This document shows, piece by piece, positions 7,122-15,433 of a stretch of 41,404 nucleotides of DNA. Below the pieces are notes generated by a model. That model searched no databases and was not told the DNA's origin. It saw nothing but the letters and a program-made list of their open reading frames with translations. Both the position numbers and the translations under genes were made by a program. Numbering within the stretch: the first letter of the stretch is position 1; the number at the start of each line of letters is the position of its first letter. The DNA is from an uncultured Pseudomonadota bacterium (GTDB lineage: Bacteria > Myxococcota_A > UBA796 > SXON01), in the NCBI GenBank assembly GCA_903875225.1, contig CAIQVJ010000111.1, forward strand, positions 1-41,404, written 5' to 3'.

Positions 7122-9491
7122 CTAACCCACCTTCGACGCTGCGCGCCGCGTGACCACCCAGTCGTCAGGCAGGCACGCCGCGAACTCGTGGCGCAGGAAG
7201 CGCTCGCAGATGAGCCAGACGGTGCCGCGATCGGTCGCGGAGCGCACGACCCGGCCGGCCGCCTGCACCACCTTCGTCATGCCGGGCTGGATGTAGGCGA
7301 GGTCGAAGCCCGCGTCCCAGCGCTGCTCGTACCAGTCCTGGATCAGGCGCCGGTCCACGCTCGGCGGAGGCAAGGCCGGGCCGACGACCACGACGGTGGA
7401 GAGCGCGTCGTTCGGCAGATCGATGCCCTCGGAGAACGCACCGCCGAGCACGGTCGCGAGCAGGACGTCGCGGCGGGCCTGCAGCTCAGCGACGACGAGC
7501 GCTCGCGCCTCCTCGTCACTGGCCCCGGCTGTGGGCCGCGCGGGCATGAGGAGCCGCCGTCGTCCGCTCTCCAGGCCATCACAGAGGTCGTCGCGCTGCT
7601 CGTAGCTGGAGAAGTAGAACGCTACGTTGCCCGAAGGAAACCCGGGGTGGACCTCGTTCAGGATCCCCTCGAGCACCTGCCGGATCGTCGAGCGGCACCT
7701 GTCGCGGTCCTTCCACGCGGTCGAGACCCCGTTGACGACGACCACCCGCCGGTTTTCAGGAGGAAAGGGGCTCACCAGCACGTGCTCGTCCACACGCGTC
7801 GCGTCCATCCCGCAGCGCTCGCGGTAGAACCATGCGGGCTTGAGCGTCGCGCTCATCGAAACACTGGCGATGAACCGGTCAAATGCCGGCTTCAGGACGG
7901 GCGCGGGGTCCCGGCACAGGAGCCGCAGCCCGGCCGCGTTCCACAACGTGACGCTCTCCTCCCCGGAGCGCAGCAGCGCGTCCGCGAACCGGATCACGGC
8001 GAACGCGAGCTCCTCCCATGCGAGATGGGCCTCCGGATCCACCCGTCCCCGCAACCTCGCGTGGTCCACGGCCAGCTCGTCCACCCGGTCGCGCAGGTCT
8101 GCCCAGTCGGGCTTCGAGAGCTCTACGATCATGTCCACGCCTACGCCGTCGACGCCGGAGACCCGCTCCACGGCCTGCCAGCTCGCATCCTCGATCCGCT
8201 GGTGCAGCTCGGATGCGAGCACCTTCATCGCGTCCCAGCACGGGTCGGTGAGCGCGAGGATGGGCTCCGTGAGACCGAGGGGCAACGACGGCGAGCCGTA
8301 GCCCATCGCGCGCTCGGGGAGCTGGTGGGCTTCGTCGACGACGACGATCCAGTCACGCTCGTCGAACATGCGGCGGAGCGCACGGGTGGGGTCGAAGGCC
8401 TGGTTGTAGTCGCCGATCACCAGGTCTGCGACGGACCCCAGCTCGACGGCGAGCTCGTATGGGCACACCGTGAAGCTCGCGGCCGCGGCGTCCAGCTCGA
8501 CGGCGCTGGACAGCCCGGGTTGCAGACCGGCGACCACGTTGCGCGACTCGATGTTTGCAGCGTGACCCGCGGCGAACCGACATGCCTCCGGCGTGCAGTC
8601 GATGTCCAGGTCCTGCCCGACCCGGTTGCAGCAGGCGTTCTCCCGCGATCGGAGCGTGACCGCGCGCAGGGGTGTGCCCGCCGCGATCATCGCCCGCGCC
8701 GTCTTCTCCACGATCCAGCGCTGCGTCCCCTTCGCGGTCGCCCAGTAGACCCCGAGCCCGCGCTTCGCAGCGCCCGCGAGCACGCCCGCGAGCACCGCGG
8801 CGGTCTTCCCGACCCCGGTCGGCGCCGTGAGCAGCAGGTGCCTGCCCTCTTCGACCGCGAGCCGGCTCGCCCGCTCCATGTCCTCCTGCCCGGCCCGCCA
8901 TTCGTCATGCGCAGGCGCGACCCGGTGATCGCGGCGCACGCCCTGCCAGGCGAGCCACCGCTCCCGGTCGAGCACCCAGCGGTCGAGGCTGGCGCGGACG
9001 GCGGCGCCGAGCGCGGCGCTGCCTGCGTCGTCGACGGTCCAGATGCGCTGGGCGCCGTCCTGCAGCGAGACGACGCGCAGGTGCCCGGTCGGGCTTGCCC
9101 ACCGCAGCTCGCCCGCCATCCACACGTAGAGCCGAAGCTGGCCCTCCCACTCGGGAAAGCCCCCTGTGGCATCGAGGGCCGGGCCGTCGAGCGCGGTCGA
9201 CTTGACCTCCTCGATCAGCGTGTATCCGTCGGCCTCCTCGACGCCGTCCATGCGCCCGTGGACGGTGCAGGTCCAGTCGCGGACGGGGATCGACACCCGC
9301 ACCGTGCGTTCGCTCGACCACGTCGGCTCCCGCTCGGCGTCCATCGCGCGGTGCACGTCCTGGCCGGCCCGGTTGCGCCCCGTCGACGACATGGCGAGCC
9401 CGCCACTGCGCTCGAACCGGCCCTCCCGGCCGCCGAGCAGGTCCCGAACCCCGAGGTCCAACGTTCGATCGGCGTCGTTCCAGCGGAGCAC
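7122..9491 (-). CDS. Fusion of RecB/Cas4-like nuclease and XPD/DinG-like helicase
   Basis: The 789-residue protein looks like a DNA repair enzyme with two activities. Residues 40-125 carry a PD-(D/E)XK nuclease pattern: GQDVHRAMD (His47), GRMDG (Asp82), IEEVKST (Glu95, Lys97) and GQLRLYVW (Gln118). The superfamily 2 helicase follows: Walker A APTGVGKT (223-230), DEAH at 386-389, a SMSATL motif and a C-terminal QAAGRVVRS motif VI. Between Walker A and DEAH lie Cys287, Cys288, Cys299, Cys304 and Cys343, arranged like the Fe-S cluster of the XPD/DinG group. This would give a 5'-to-3' helicase in that family. The GTG at 9491 is the first usable start after an in-frame TAG. It sits in the middle of the leftward operon. 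Confidence 0.9.
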   Translation of the reverse strand: MLRWNDADRTLDLGVRDLLGGREGRFERSGGLAMSSTGRNRAGQDVHRAMDAEREPTWSSERTVRVSIPVRDWTCTVHGRMDGVEEADGYTLIEEVKSTALDGPALDATGGFPEWEGQLRLYVWMAGELRWASPTGHLRVVSLQDGAQRIWTVDDAGSAALGAAVRASLDRWVLDRERWLAWQGVRRDHRVAPAHDEWRAGQEDMERASRLAVEEGRHLLLTAPTGVGKTAAVLAGVLAGAAKRGLGVYWATAKGTQRWIVEKTARAMIAAGTPLRAVTLRSRENACCNRVGQDLDIDCTPEACRFAAGHAANIESRNVVAGLQPGLSSAVELDAAAASFTVCPYELAVELGSVADLVIGDYNQAFDPTRALRRMFDERDWIVVVDEAHQLPERAMGYGSPSLPLGLTEPILALTDPCWDAMKVLASELHQRIEDASWQAVERVSGVDGVGVDMIVELSKPDWADLRDRVDELAVDHARLRGRVDPEAHLAWEELAFAVIRFADALLRSGEESVTLWNAAGLRLLCRDPAPVLKPAFDRFIASVSMSATLKPAWFYRERCGMDATRVDEHVLVSPFPPENRRVVVVNGVSTAWKDRDRCRSTIRQVLEGILNEVHPGFPSGNVAFYFSSYEQRDDLCDGLESGRRRLLMPARPTAGASDEEARALVVAELQARRDVLLATVLGGAFSEGIDLPNDALSTVVVVGPALPPPSVDRRLIQDWYEQRWDAGFDLAYIQPGMTKVVQAAGRVVRSATDRGTVWLICERFLRHEFAACLPDDWVVTRRAASKVG

Positions 9492-9541
9492 GGCCGGTGG
9501 CTATCAAGGATCCAGTCCGGCACCACGCGCGAATCGTCGAA

Positions 9542-10810
9542 CTACTCCGGCTCCACCGACTCCTTGATCGCCTCTGCACGGTCTTCGGGGAGCGCGGGCC
9601 GCGACCTGCGGAAGCTCCAGCTCAGCACCGGCGGGGTCACCATCGTGGTGAGCATGACCACGATCACGATCGCCGTGAACGCAGAGGTGTCGAGGATCGG
9701 CACCCCCGCGATGTGCAGGCCGAGCCCGATGTTCGCGAAGATGAGGCCCACCTCCCCGCGCGGGATCATGCCGATGCCGACCGGCAGGCGACGGACACCC
9801 GGTCCGAAAGCGCCCAGGCCGGCGACCTGCTTGCCGACCACCGCGGCGAGGGTGAGCGCCCCGGCGAGCAGCAGCGCGTGCGGGTCTGCGAAGGTGCCGA
9901 GGTCCACCGAGAAGCCCATCAGCACGAAGAACACCGGCGCGAGAAAGGCGGTCACCGGGTGGATGAGCTGCTCGAGCGCGTACTCGCCGCGCTCGGTGAA
10001 CGGCTTGTAGTGTGCGGCTTCGAGGATGAGGCCCGCGGCGAACGCCCCGACGATGGGCGCGAGGCCGACAGCATCCGCCGCCCAGGCAAGGATGAAGCAG
10101 AAGGCCAGCGCGATCCCGAGCAGTACGCCGCCGCCTCGCAGCCGGGCTGCGGTCTTGAACAGCCGCGGGGCGAGCCACACGCCGAGGACCATCGACCCGA
10201 TCAGGAAACCGACGGCCTTGGCGATGATCCAGAGCACGGGGCCGACCTTTGCGGGCACACCGTGATCGGCAGCAGCGATGATCCCGCTGACCGCCGCGAG
10301 GATCACGAGCCCGAGCACGTCGTCGACCACTGCGGCGCCGAGGATGATGCGGGCCTCGGGGCTGTCGGCCTGCCCCATGTCGCGCAGCACCCGCGCGGTG
10401 ATGCCGACGCTCGTGGCGGTGAGCGTGGCGCCGATGAACAGGTGGGCGTACCAGGTCGCGCCGGGCTGCAGCCAGGCGCTCACGCCGTAGCCGAGGGCAA
10501 AGGGCGCCGCGACCCCGAGGCAGGCCACCGCGAGCGCCGGGAGGCCCACGCTGAGCATCTGGCGCGGCGTGGACTCGAGGCCGACCTCGAACAGGAGCAG
10601 GATCACCCCCAACTGCGCGAGCGCGCCGAGCGTGGCGTCGCCCTCGATGAAGTCGAGCCCGTGCCACCCGAGCAACGTCAGGTTGCCGATCACGAGCCCG
10701 GCGACAAGCTCCCCCAGCACCGCGGGCTGACCGAACCGGATCGCCAGGCTGCCGCCGAACTTGGCGACCGCGAGGATGATGGTGAGCGCGAGGAGGGTCG
10801 GGCCGATCAC
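9542..10810 (-). CDS. CPA2 family cation:proton antiporter
   Basis: An inner-membrane antiporter exchanging Na+ or K+ for protons. The 422 residues are almost all hydrophobic helices (about 11-12). Typical motifs are LLLFEVGLES, TLTATSVGITARVL, the AAVVDDVLGL aspartate pair in the ion site, and PRGEVGLIFA near the end. No C-terminal TrkA-N/RCK domain is present, so it resembles the NapA/NhaS group more than full KefB/KefC. The GTG at 10810 is 4 nt after the stop of the barrel protein, indicating co-translation. Which ion it moves cannot be read from sequence. Confidence 0.93.
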   Translation of the reverse strand: MIGPTLLALTIILAVAKFGGSLAIRFGQPAVLGELVAGLVIGNLTLLGWHGLDFIEGDATLGALAQLGVILLLFEVGLESTPRQMLSVGLPALAVACLGVAAPFALGYGVSAWLQPGATWYAHLFIGATLTATSVGITARVLRDMGQADSPEARIILGAAVVDDVLGLVILAAVSGIIAAADHGVPAKVGPVLWIIAKAVGFLIGSMVLGVWLAPRLFKTAARLRGGGVLLGIALAFCFILAWAADAVGLAPIVGAFAAGLILEAAHYKPFTERGEYALEQLIHPVTAFLAPVFFVLMGFSVDLGTFADPHALLLAGALTLAAVVGKQVAGLGAFGPGVRRLPVGIGMIPRGEVGLIFANIGLGLHIAGVPILDTSAFTAIVIVVMLTTMVTPPVLSWSFRRSRPALPEDRAEAIKESVEPE

Positions 10811-10814
10811 GGAG

Positions 10815-12326
10815 CTACCAGCGCGCTCGCGCTGTCGCTGTCAGCATCGTGGCGGTGCCACCGCCCATGTCCGCGGAGCTGAAGAGGTGGGCGCCCTGGA
10901 GGAGCAGCTCGGGCGCGAGCGGGCAGGAGTGCTCCTCCCCTCCCCCGAGCGGGAGCCCGCCCACCCGCACCGCCCAGTCGATCTCGGTGCCGAGCGCGCG
11001 CCCGGTCGTGGGCTGGTCGAGGTGGTTCGTGGGGGACCCGCCGTTCCGGAACGTGTAGAACGGCTGCGCGATGGAGCCGGTGGACCACGCCATCATCACG
11101 CCCGCGCGAACGCCGAGCCACGAGAGCGGATCGACCTCCGCGACCGGCTGGACGAACGTCGCCCGGCGGAAGCTCCCCTCGGTGACCGTGAGATCAGCGC
11201 CGTCGGGCGTGTGGCCGGCGTTGGCGGGATCCGAGATCAGCGCGTGGTTCGCCGCCTCGATGCCCCCCATCTGCTCCTTGAACAGCAGCATGCCGGCGTC
11301 GTAGTCGCGGTCGAAGGTGAAGTCGTTCGAGCGCCCGTCGTCCGGGTCGGAGTCGCCCGAGGCCCATCCCGTGCGGATCTTCGCGGACCAGAGGTCGCGG
11401 GCGGGCCCCGCCGTCGCGTCGAGCACACCCGACCGGCTCATACCCGCCACCCCGACGTACCCGGTCGCCCCACCGGAGAGGATGTCGAGCCCGTCGATGG
11501 AGTTGACGGTCTCCGCGCGGTTGGTGTGCCCGCCGATCTCGGCCGCCTCGCCGCCCACCCGCAGCAGCAGCGGGCCGAGGACCGCATGGGCCTCGCCGTA
11601 CACGTCCACGACCCCGATCCGGGTCTTGCGGCCGACGCTCTCCCCCACGAGCACAGGCTCGGTCTGATCGCGGTAGACGCCGTAGATCCCGAGCTTGTTG
11701 CCACTTTGGGGGGTGTACAGCGCCGCCGCGACCCCCTGCCAGGCCACCTGCCCACCCGGCCCGAACGCGCCTGCGCGGACCAGATCGTCCTGCACCACAC
11801 GGTCCCCGGCCAGCGCGAACGTCAGCGGAAACGCGCCCTTCTGGAACGGCCGCGCGCCGACACGGAGCCGCAGCACGCGATCACCGAAGTCGGTGCGTCC
11901 GAATTCCGGGTCGTGGTCCCCGTCGTTCGCGAGCATGCCGAGGCCCCAGTGCGAGCTGGTCAGACCGGCGGACACCCGGAGGGGCCCGAACCGCACGCTC
12001 CCGCCCGCCTCCCGAGGCAGGAAGCTCCGGCTGTACAGCACGCCGAGCGCCTCCCGGTGCCGCTCATCGATCGTCCCGGGCACGTCCCAGGTGTCGCCCG
12101 CGAGCTGACCGCTGAACAGGTCCCACTGTGTGCCGACCGACCAGAGGTCCTCCGCGCTCTTGAGCGTGATCCCGGTGCGCAGCCGCTGGTCGAGCACCGG
12201 GCCCTGGCCGAGCTGAGTGCCTTCCGCGTCGAGCGTGAGCTCGGGCGGCAGGCTGCCGATGTAGCGAAGCTCCCCGGTCTCGATCAGTGAGAGCTTCGTG
12301 CCGAGGGCGAGCAGGGTGAGCGTCAT
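10815..12326 (-). CDS. Probable outer-membrane beta-barrel protein
   Basis: The product has 503 residues from the ATG at 12326, which overlaps the stop of the lipoprotein gene (ATGA). I prefer this start over an in-frame one nine codons upstream. The sequence alternates short polar and amphipathic strands, has many Gly, Asp and aromatic residues and few charged helices, and ends in ARARW, an aromatic last residue typical of Bam-inserted barrels. The N-terminal signal is weak (MTLTLLALGTKLSLI), which is a concern. A strand pattern like GLRVSAGLTSSHWGLGML recalls alginate-export-like or porin-like barrels. The tight pairing with the lipase-like lipoprotein suggests an export or surface-display partner, but this is inference. 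Confidence 0.7.
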   Translation of the reverse strand: MTLTLLALGTKLSLIETGELRYIGSLPPELTLDAEGTQLGQGPVLDQRLRTGITLKSAEDLWSVGTQWDLFSGQLAGDTWDVPGTIDERHREALGVLYSRSFLPREAGGSVRFGPLRVSAGLTSSHWGLGMLANDGDHDPEFGRTDFGDRVLRLRVGARPFQKGAFPLTFALAGDRVVQDDLVRAGAFGPGGQVAWQGVAAALYTPQSGNKLGIYGVYRDQTEPVLVGESVGRKTRIGVVDVYGEAHAVLGPLLLRVGGEAAEIGGHTNRAETVNSIDGLDILSGGATGYVGVAGMSRSGVLDATAGPARDLWSAKIRTGWASGDSDPDDGRSNDFTFDRDYDAGMLLFKEQMGGIEAANHALISDPANAGHTPDGADLTVTEGSFRRATFVQPVAEVDPLSWLGVRAGVMMAWSTGSIAQPFYTFRNGGSPTNHLDQPTTGRALGTEIDWAVRVGGLPLGGGEEHSCPLAPELLLQGAHLFSSADMGGGTATMLTATARARW

Positions 12327-15300
12327 TCCGTCACCGCCGGGATCCAGTCGCACGAGGCGGTCGCGAGGCAGGGGTCATCGTTCACGGCGCGCCCTCCATC
12401 CTTCAAGAAGGTGGCGATCTGCAGGATCGCAAAGGTGTTGATGTCGAACGCCCGGCTCGGCTCAGGGAGGCCGAAGCCGTGCTGCCCGGTCGGGTTGACG
12501 TAGGGGAGCCGCAGCGCTGTCACGGTGCCATCCACCTCCCTCGTCGCCCGCAGCGGTTCGTTCGACGGCGCGCCGGTGCCGTCGGTGCCGTTGTCGAGAT
12601 CGTCCACGTCGAACAGGCAGGACGCGCCGTTCACGTCCGTGTACGGCCCGAACTCCTCGAGGCCCTCCACAACGCCCCGGTAGATCAGGAACTGGTCCTC
12701 GGTCATGCCGTAGCGCGGGTCGGGGTCGACCCGCTCGATCACCCCAGCAGACCGCGCCAGCGCGATGCCGGAGTTGATGTTGACGATCGGGTCACCCGGC
12801 ACGGGGACGATGAGCACGCTGGTGGGCGTGCCGCCGCCGATGTCCGCGAGGTCCGGGAACGGATCGAGCGCGTAGTGCGGCGCGTAGGAGATGGGGTCGC
12901 CGGGTTCGAGCAGCATGCCGAACGCCATCGCGACGCGGCGCATCTCCGGAGATCCGCGGACGTACCCGGAGCCGTGGGAGGCGGCCACGAGCGTGGAGCC
13001 CGCCGCCATCGTCGTGCCCTCGTTCGTCACGTCGGTCTCGAAGTGATCGAGCGTCTGGACCTCGGTGCCCGCGGTGTCGTAGAAGTGCAGCACGAGGCGA
13101 TCCCCGAGGCCCTCGTTGTCCACGCCGGTGTAGCCCTGGCGCTCGAAGGCATCGAGCCCATCCGCCGCGATGGAGACCCGGAAGGTGCCGTCCTCCGGGA
13201 TGTAGCCCTCGCGGCTCGTGCCCTTGTCGAGGTTCTCCACCACGATCTTCCCGCCCGCCGGGAAGCTCGGCAACGTGGCGATCGGGATCTCGACCATGTC
13301 GGTCACCGAGTTCACCATCTGCACGACCGAGAGCCCGCCATCACCGGTCGGGTGGCCCAGCAGCATCGGCGTCATCAGGCGACCGGACATCGCCTCGACG
13401 GCCCCGCCGATCTGCGTGCGGACAGCGACGTCGAGCAGGCCCCCGCCGGGCACGATCGGCGCCCACGCCTGCACCTCGGGGATCACGGCGGCCGCAACCG
13501 CGGCGTTGATGCCCCCGAGCGAGCCGCCGACGATGTAGTAGGGCACGTCCGGTCCGCCGAGATCGGGCGAGCCGTCATCGTCCCAGTCGCAGGACATCGC
13601 GCTGCCACCGCCGGACAGCGCCATCTCGCCATCGCCGCAGTCCTGCAGGCTGTGCACCATCTGCATCCAGTCCACCGCGGCCTGCCGGACCATGTCTGCC
13701 GTGTGGAAGGCGTCTGCGGTCCACTGATCCCCGCCGGAGTCGGCCACGCCGTCGTTGTTGAGATCGCGCTGGCGACCGTCGAGCAGGTGGTCGAGGAAGG
13801 GCGAGATGCCGGCGGCGTTCATGTACCCGCGGATCAGGGTCATGTCCGCATCGGAGAGCGAGAGCCCGTGGCCAGGAAAATCGGCCGCACACGCTGCCAT
13901 TCCGAGCCTGTTGAACGCCCACGCGTAGCCCAGGAAGTCGAACCGGTTCGAGCCGTAGCCGTGGCCGAAGAGCACCACGGGGAACGGCGCTTTCACCTCC
14001 GGGATCCCGATCTCCGCCTCGCGCTCCTTCGGCAGAACGCAGGTGAACGTCACGCGCTGCGGAGCGGCCGAGTACGTGCCCTTCATCGGGTCCATCAGCC
14101 ACCACTCGTCGGCGTCCCAGGCCCCGCCATCGTCGCGGTCCGCGAGGAAGTAGGGGGTCTGGAACGTCCCGCCGACGACCACGTCGCTGAACGCCGCGTA
14201 GTTGGCGGTGAGCACGTCGGCGCTCTCCCCGTCGAACAGGCCGAGCGCCACCAACTGATCCATCAGGATCGAGATGGGGAGGCGGTAGTAGCTGGGGTTG
14301 CCCTGGGGTTCGTCAGCCAGATCGTGGAGGACGGGCGCCTCCGTCACCCCGGCCGGGTACTCGGACTGCAGTGATGCGTAGGGCCCCTCGCCGTGCAGGC
14401 CGCGGTGGACGTCCACCAGATCGCCGGTGATCCGGCCGGTGGTGAACACCCAGGCAACCGCCACGTCGTCGATGGTCAGGCCCAACGGCGGCAACGCGTC
14501 CTTCAGGGGTTGGAGCGCGTCGGTCTGGCGCAGGTGGTTCACGTACTCCCAGGGGGAGCGTACGGGCTGGCCGTCCTCGCCGACGAGCCGGTTGGTGAGC
14601 ACCACGGCGTAGCGGGTCTCCTCGCGCAGCGGCACGACCGGCCGCAGGATGAGGGTGTTGGTCTGCTTCTCGTACCAGGTGAGCAGGTCCGCCCGCGGGT
14701 CACCGCCCTCCGGGTAGACGTTCGGCTTGTCGAGGACCCCGTCGTTGTCGAGGTCCTCGCCCCAGTCCATGACCCCGTTGCCGTTCACGTCCTCGTCCAC
14801 GGTGTCGAACACGAGGCTCGGGCAGGCCGCCCGCGAGTCGTTCGGGAAGTACCGGTTGGGGTCCGGCACGTCCATCGGGAACCGGCCCTGCCCGATGTCC
14901 ATCTCCGCCGGCTTCAGGTAGTCGGGGGACTTCGGGTCCACGTTGATGACGAGCACGGCGTCGTTTGCGTACTGGTACCAGCCGGTCAGCCGATCGTCGC
15001 GGTGGCGCGCGGCGATGTCGGCCAGATCGAGCGGGGCGTCGAACGCGACGGTGATCGGCGCGTAGATGCCGAACCCCACGAGGTTGTCGATCTTCGCGCG
15101 GGCCTCGGTCTCGTCGTTCGTCGCAGCGGTGAGCGGGATGTTGACACGGAGTCCGGTCACGCTGTCGGGATCCGCCCGGGTGGCCAGATCGTTCGGAAAC
15201 GGGATGTTGGCCAGGGGCTTGGCGTCCCAATCGACGGTCACGACCGGACCGGTGCCATCCGGCGTGAGGCGGAGCCCCTTCGGGTCTGTGGCGCAGGCGC

Positions 15301-15340
15301 CGAGCGCGACGAGGGCAAACAGGGGGAACAGGCGACGCAT
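12323..15340 (-). CDS. Large alpha/beta-hydrolase (lipase-like) lipoprotein
   Basis: The 1005-residue precursor has a lipobox (LGAC, Cys16) and so is a lipoprotein. Residues 20-330 resemble the N-terminal region of bacterial virulence-factor lipases. Residues 450-640 hold an alpha/beta-hydrolase core: FPVVLFGHGYGS (453-464, oxyanion region) and a nucleophile elbow IVGGSLGG with Ser607. Asp/Asn-rich loops at about 183-206 (DEDVNGNGVMD, DLDNDGVLD) and 526-537 (DLNNDGVADSGG) look like thrombospondin-type-3 or dockerin-like calcium sites. A lipid or ester substrate is likely by family. It is first in the six-gene leftward operon; the next gene is a barrel protein. An Ala/Gly-poor, Cys-containing surface (several Cys pairs) fits an extracytoplasmic location. 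Confidence 0.85.
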   Translation of the reverse strand: MRRLFPLFALVALGACATDPKGLRLTPDGTGPVVTVDWDAKPLANIPFPNDLATRADPDSVTGLRVNIPLTAATNDETEARAKIDNLVGFGIYAPITVAFDAPLDLADIAARHRDDRLTGWYQYANDAVLVINVDPKSPDYLKPAEMDIGQGRFPMDVPDPNRYFPNDSRAACPSLVFDTVDEDVNGNGVMDWGEDLDNDGVLDKPNVYPEGGDPRADLLTWYEKQTNTLILRPVVPLREETRYAVVLTNRLVGEDGQPVRSPWEYVNHLRQTDALQPLKDALPPLGLTIDDVAVAWVFTTGRITGDLVDVHRGLHGEGPYASLQSEYPAGVTEAPVLHDLADEPQGNPSYYRLPISILMDQLVALGLFDGESADVLTANYAAFSDVVVGGTFQTPYFLADRDDGGAWDADEWWLMDPMKGTYSAAPQRVTFTCVLPKEREAEIGIPEVKAPFPVVLFGHGYGSNRFDFLGYAWAFNRLGMAACAADFPGHGLSLSDADMTLIRGYMNAAGISPFLDHLLDGRQRDLNNDGVADSGGDQWTADAFHTADMVRQAAVDWMQMVHSLQDCGDGEMALSGGGSAMSCDWDDDGSPDLGGPDVPYYIVGGSLGGINAAVAAAVIPEVQAWAPIVPGGGLLDVAVRTQIGGAVEAMSGRLMTPMLLGHPTGDGGLSVVQMVNSVTDMVEIPIATLPSFPAGGKIVVENLDKGTSREGYIPEDGTFRVSIAADGLDAFERQGYTGVDNEGLGDRLVLHFYDTAGTEVQTLDHFETDVTNEGTTMAAGSTLVAASHGSGYVRGSPEMRRVAMAFGMLLEPGDPISYAPHYALDPFPDLADIGGGTPTSVLIVPVPGDPIVNINSGIALARSAGVIERVDPDPRYGMTEDQFLIYRGVVEGLEEFGPYTDVNGASCLFDVDDLDNGTDGTGAPSNEPLRATREVDGTVTALRLPYVNPTGQHGFGLPEPSRAFDINTFAILQIATFLKDGGRAVNDDPCLATASCDWIPAVTE

Positions 15341-15433
15341 CCGGACTCCGACAGGGGTGGGAGACTACCACCCGGCACGGGTCGGGGCTCCCGGGAGGGC
15401 CCAAACCTGCTGTGCAGATTAGAACCCCGACCC

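Noticed and set aside
7095..10010. Long plus-strand open frame (971 codons) over the helicase and antiporter genes
   Set aside because: Its translation is Arg/His/Pro/Gly-rich without motifs, while the minus strand carries clear helicase and antiporter motifs. It is an artefact of high GC.
12479..14374. Long plus-strand open frame (631 codons) over the lipase gene
   Set aside because: It lies opposite a protein with signal peptide, lipobox and hydrolase motifs, and its own composition (His, Arg, Val repeats) is that of a shadow frame.
14393..15433. N-terminal extension of pheT by about 347 codons
   Set aside because: The extension overlaps the divergent lipoprotein gene and has no domain; the normal PheT start is at 15434.
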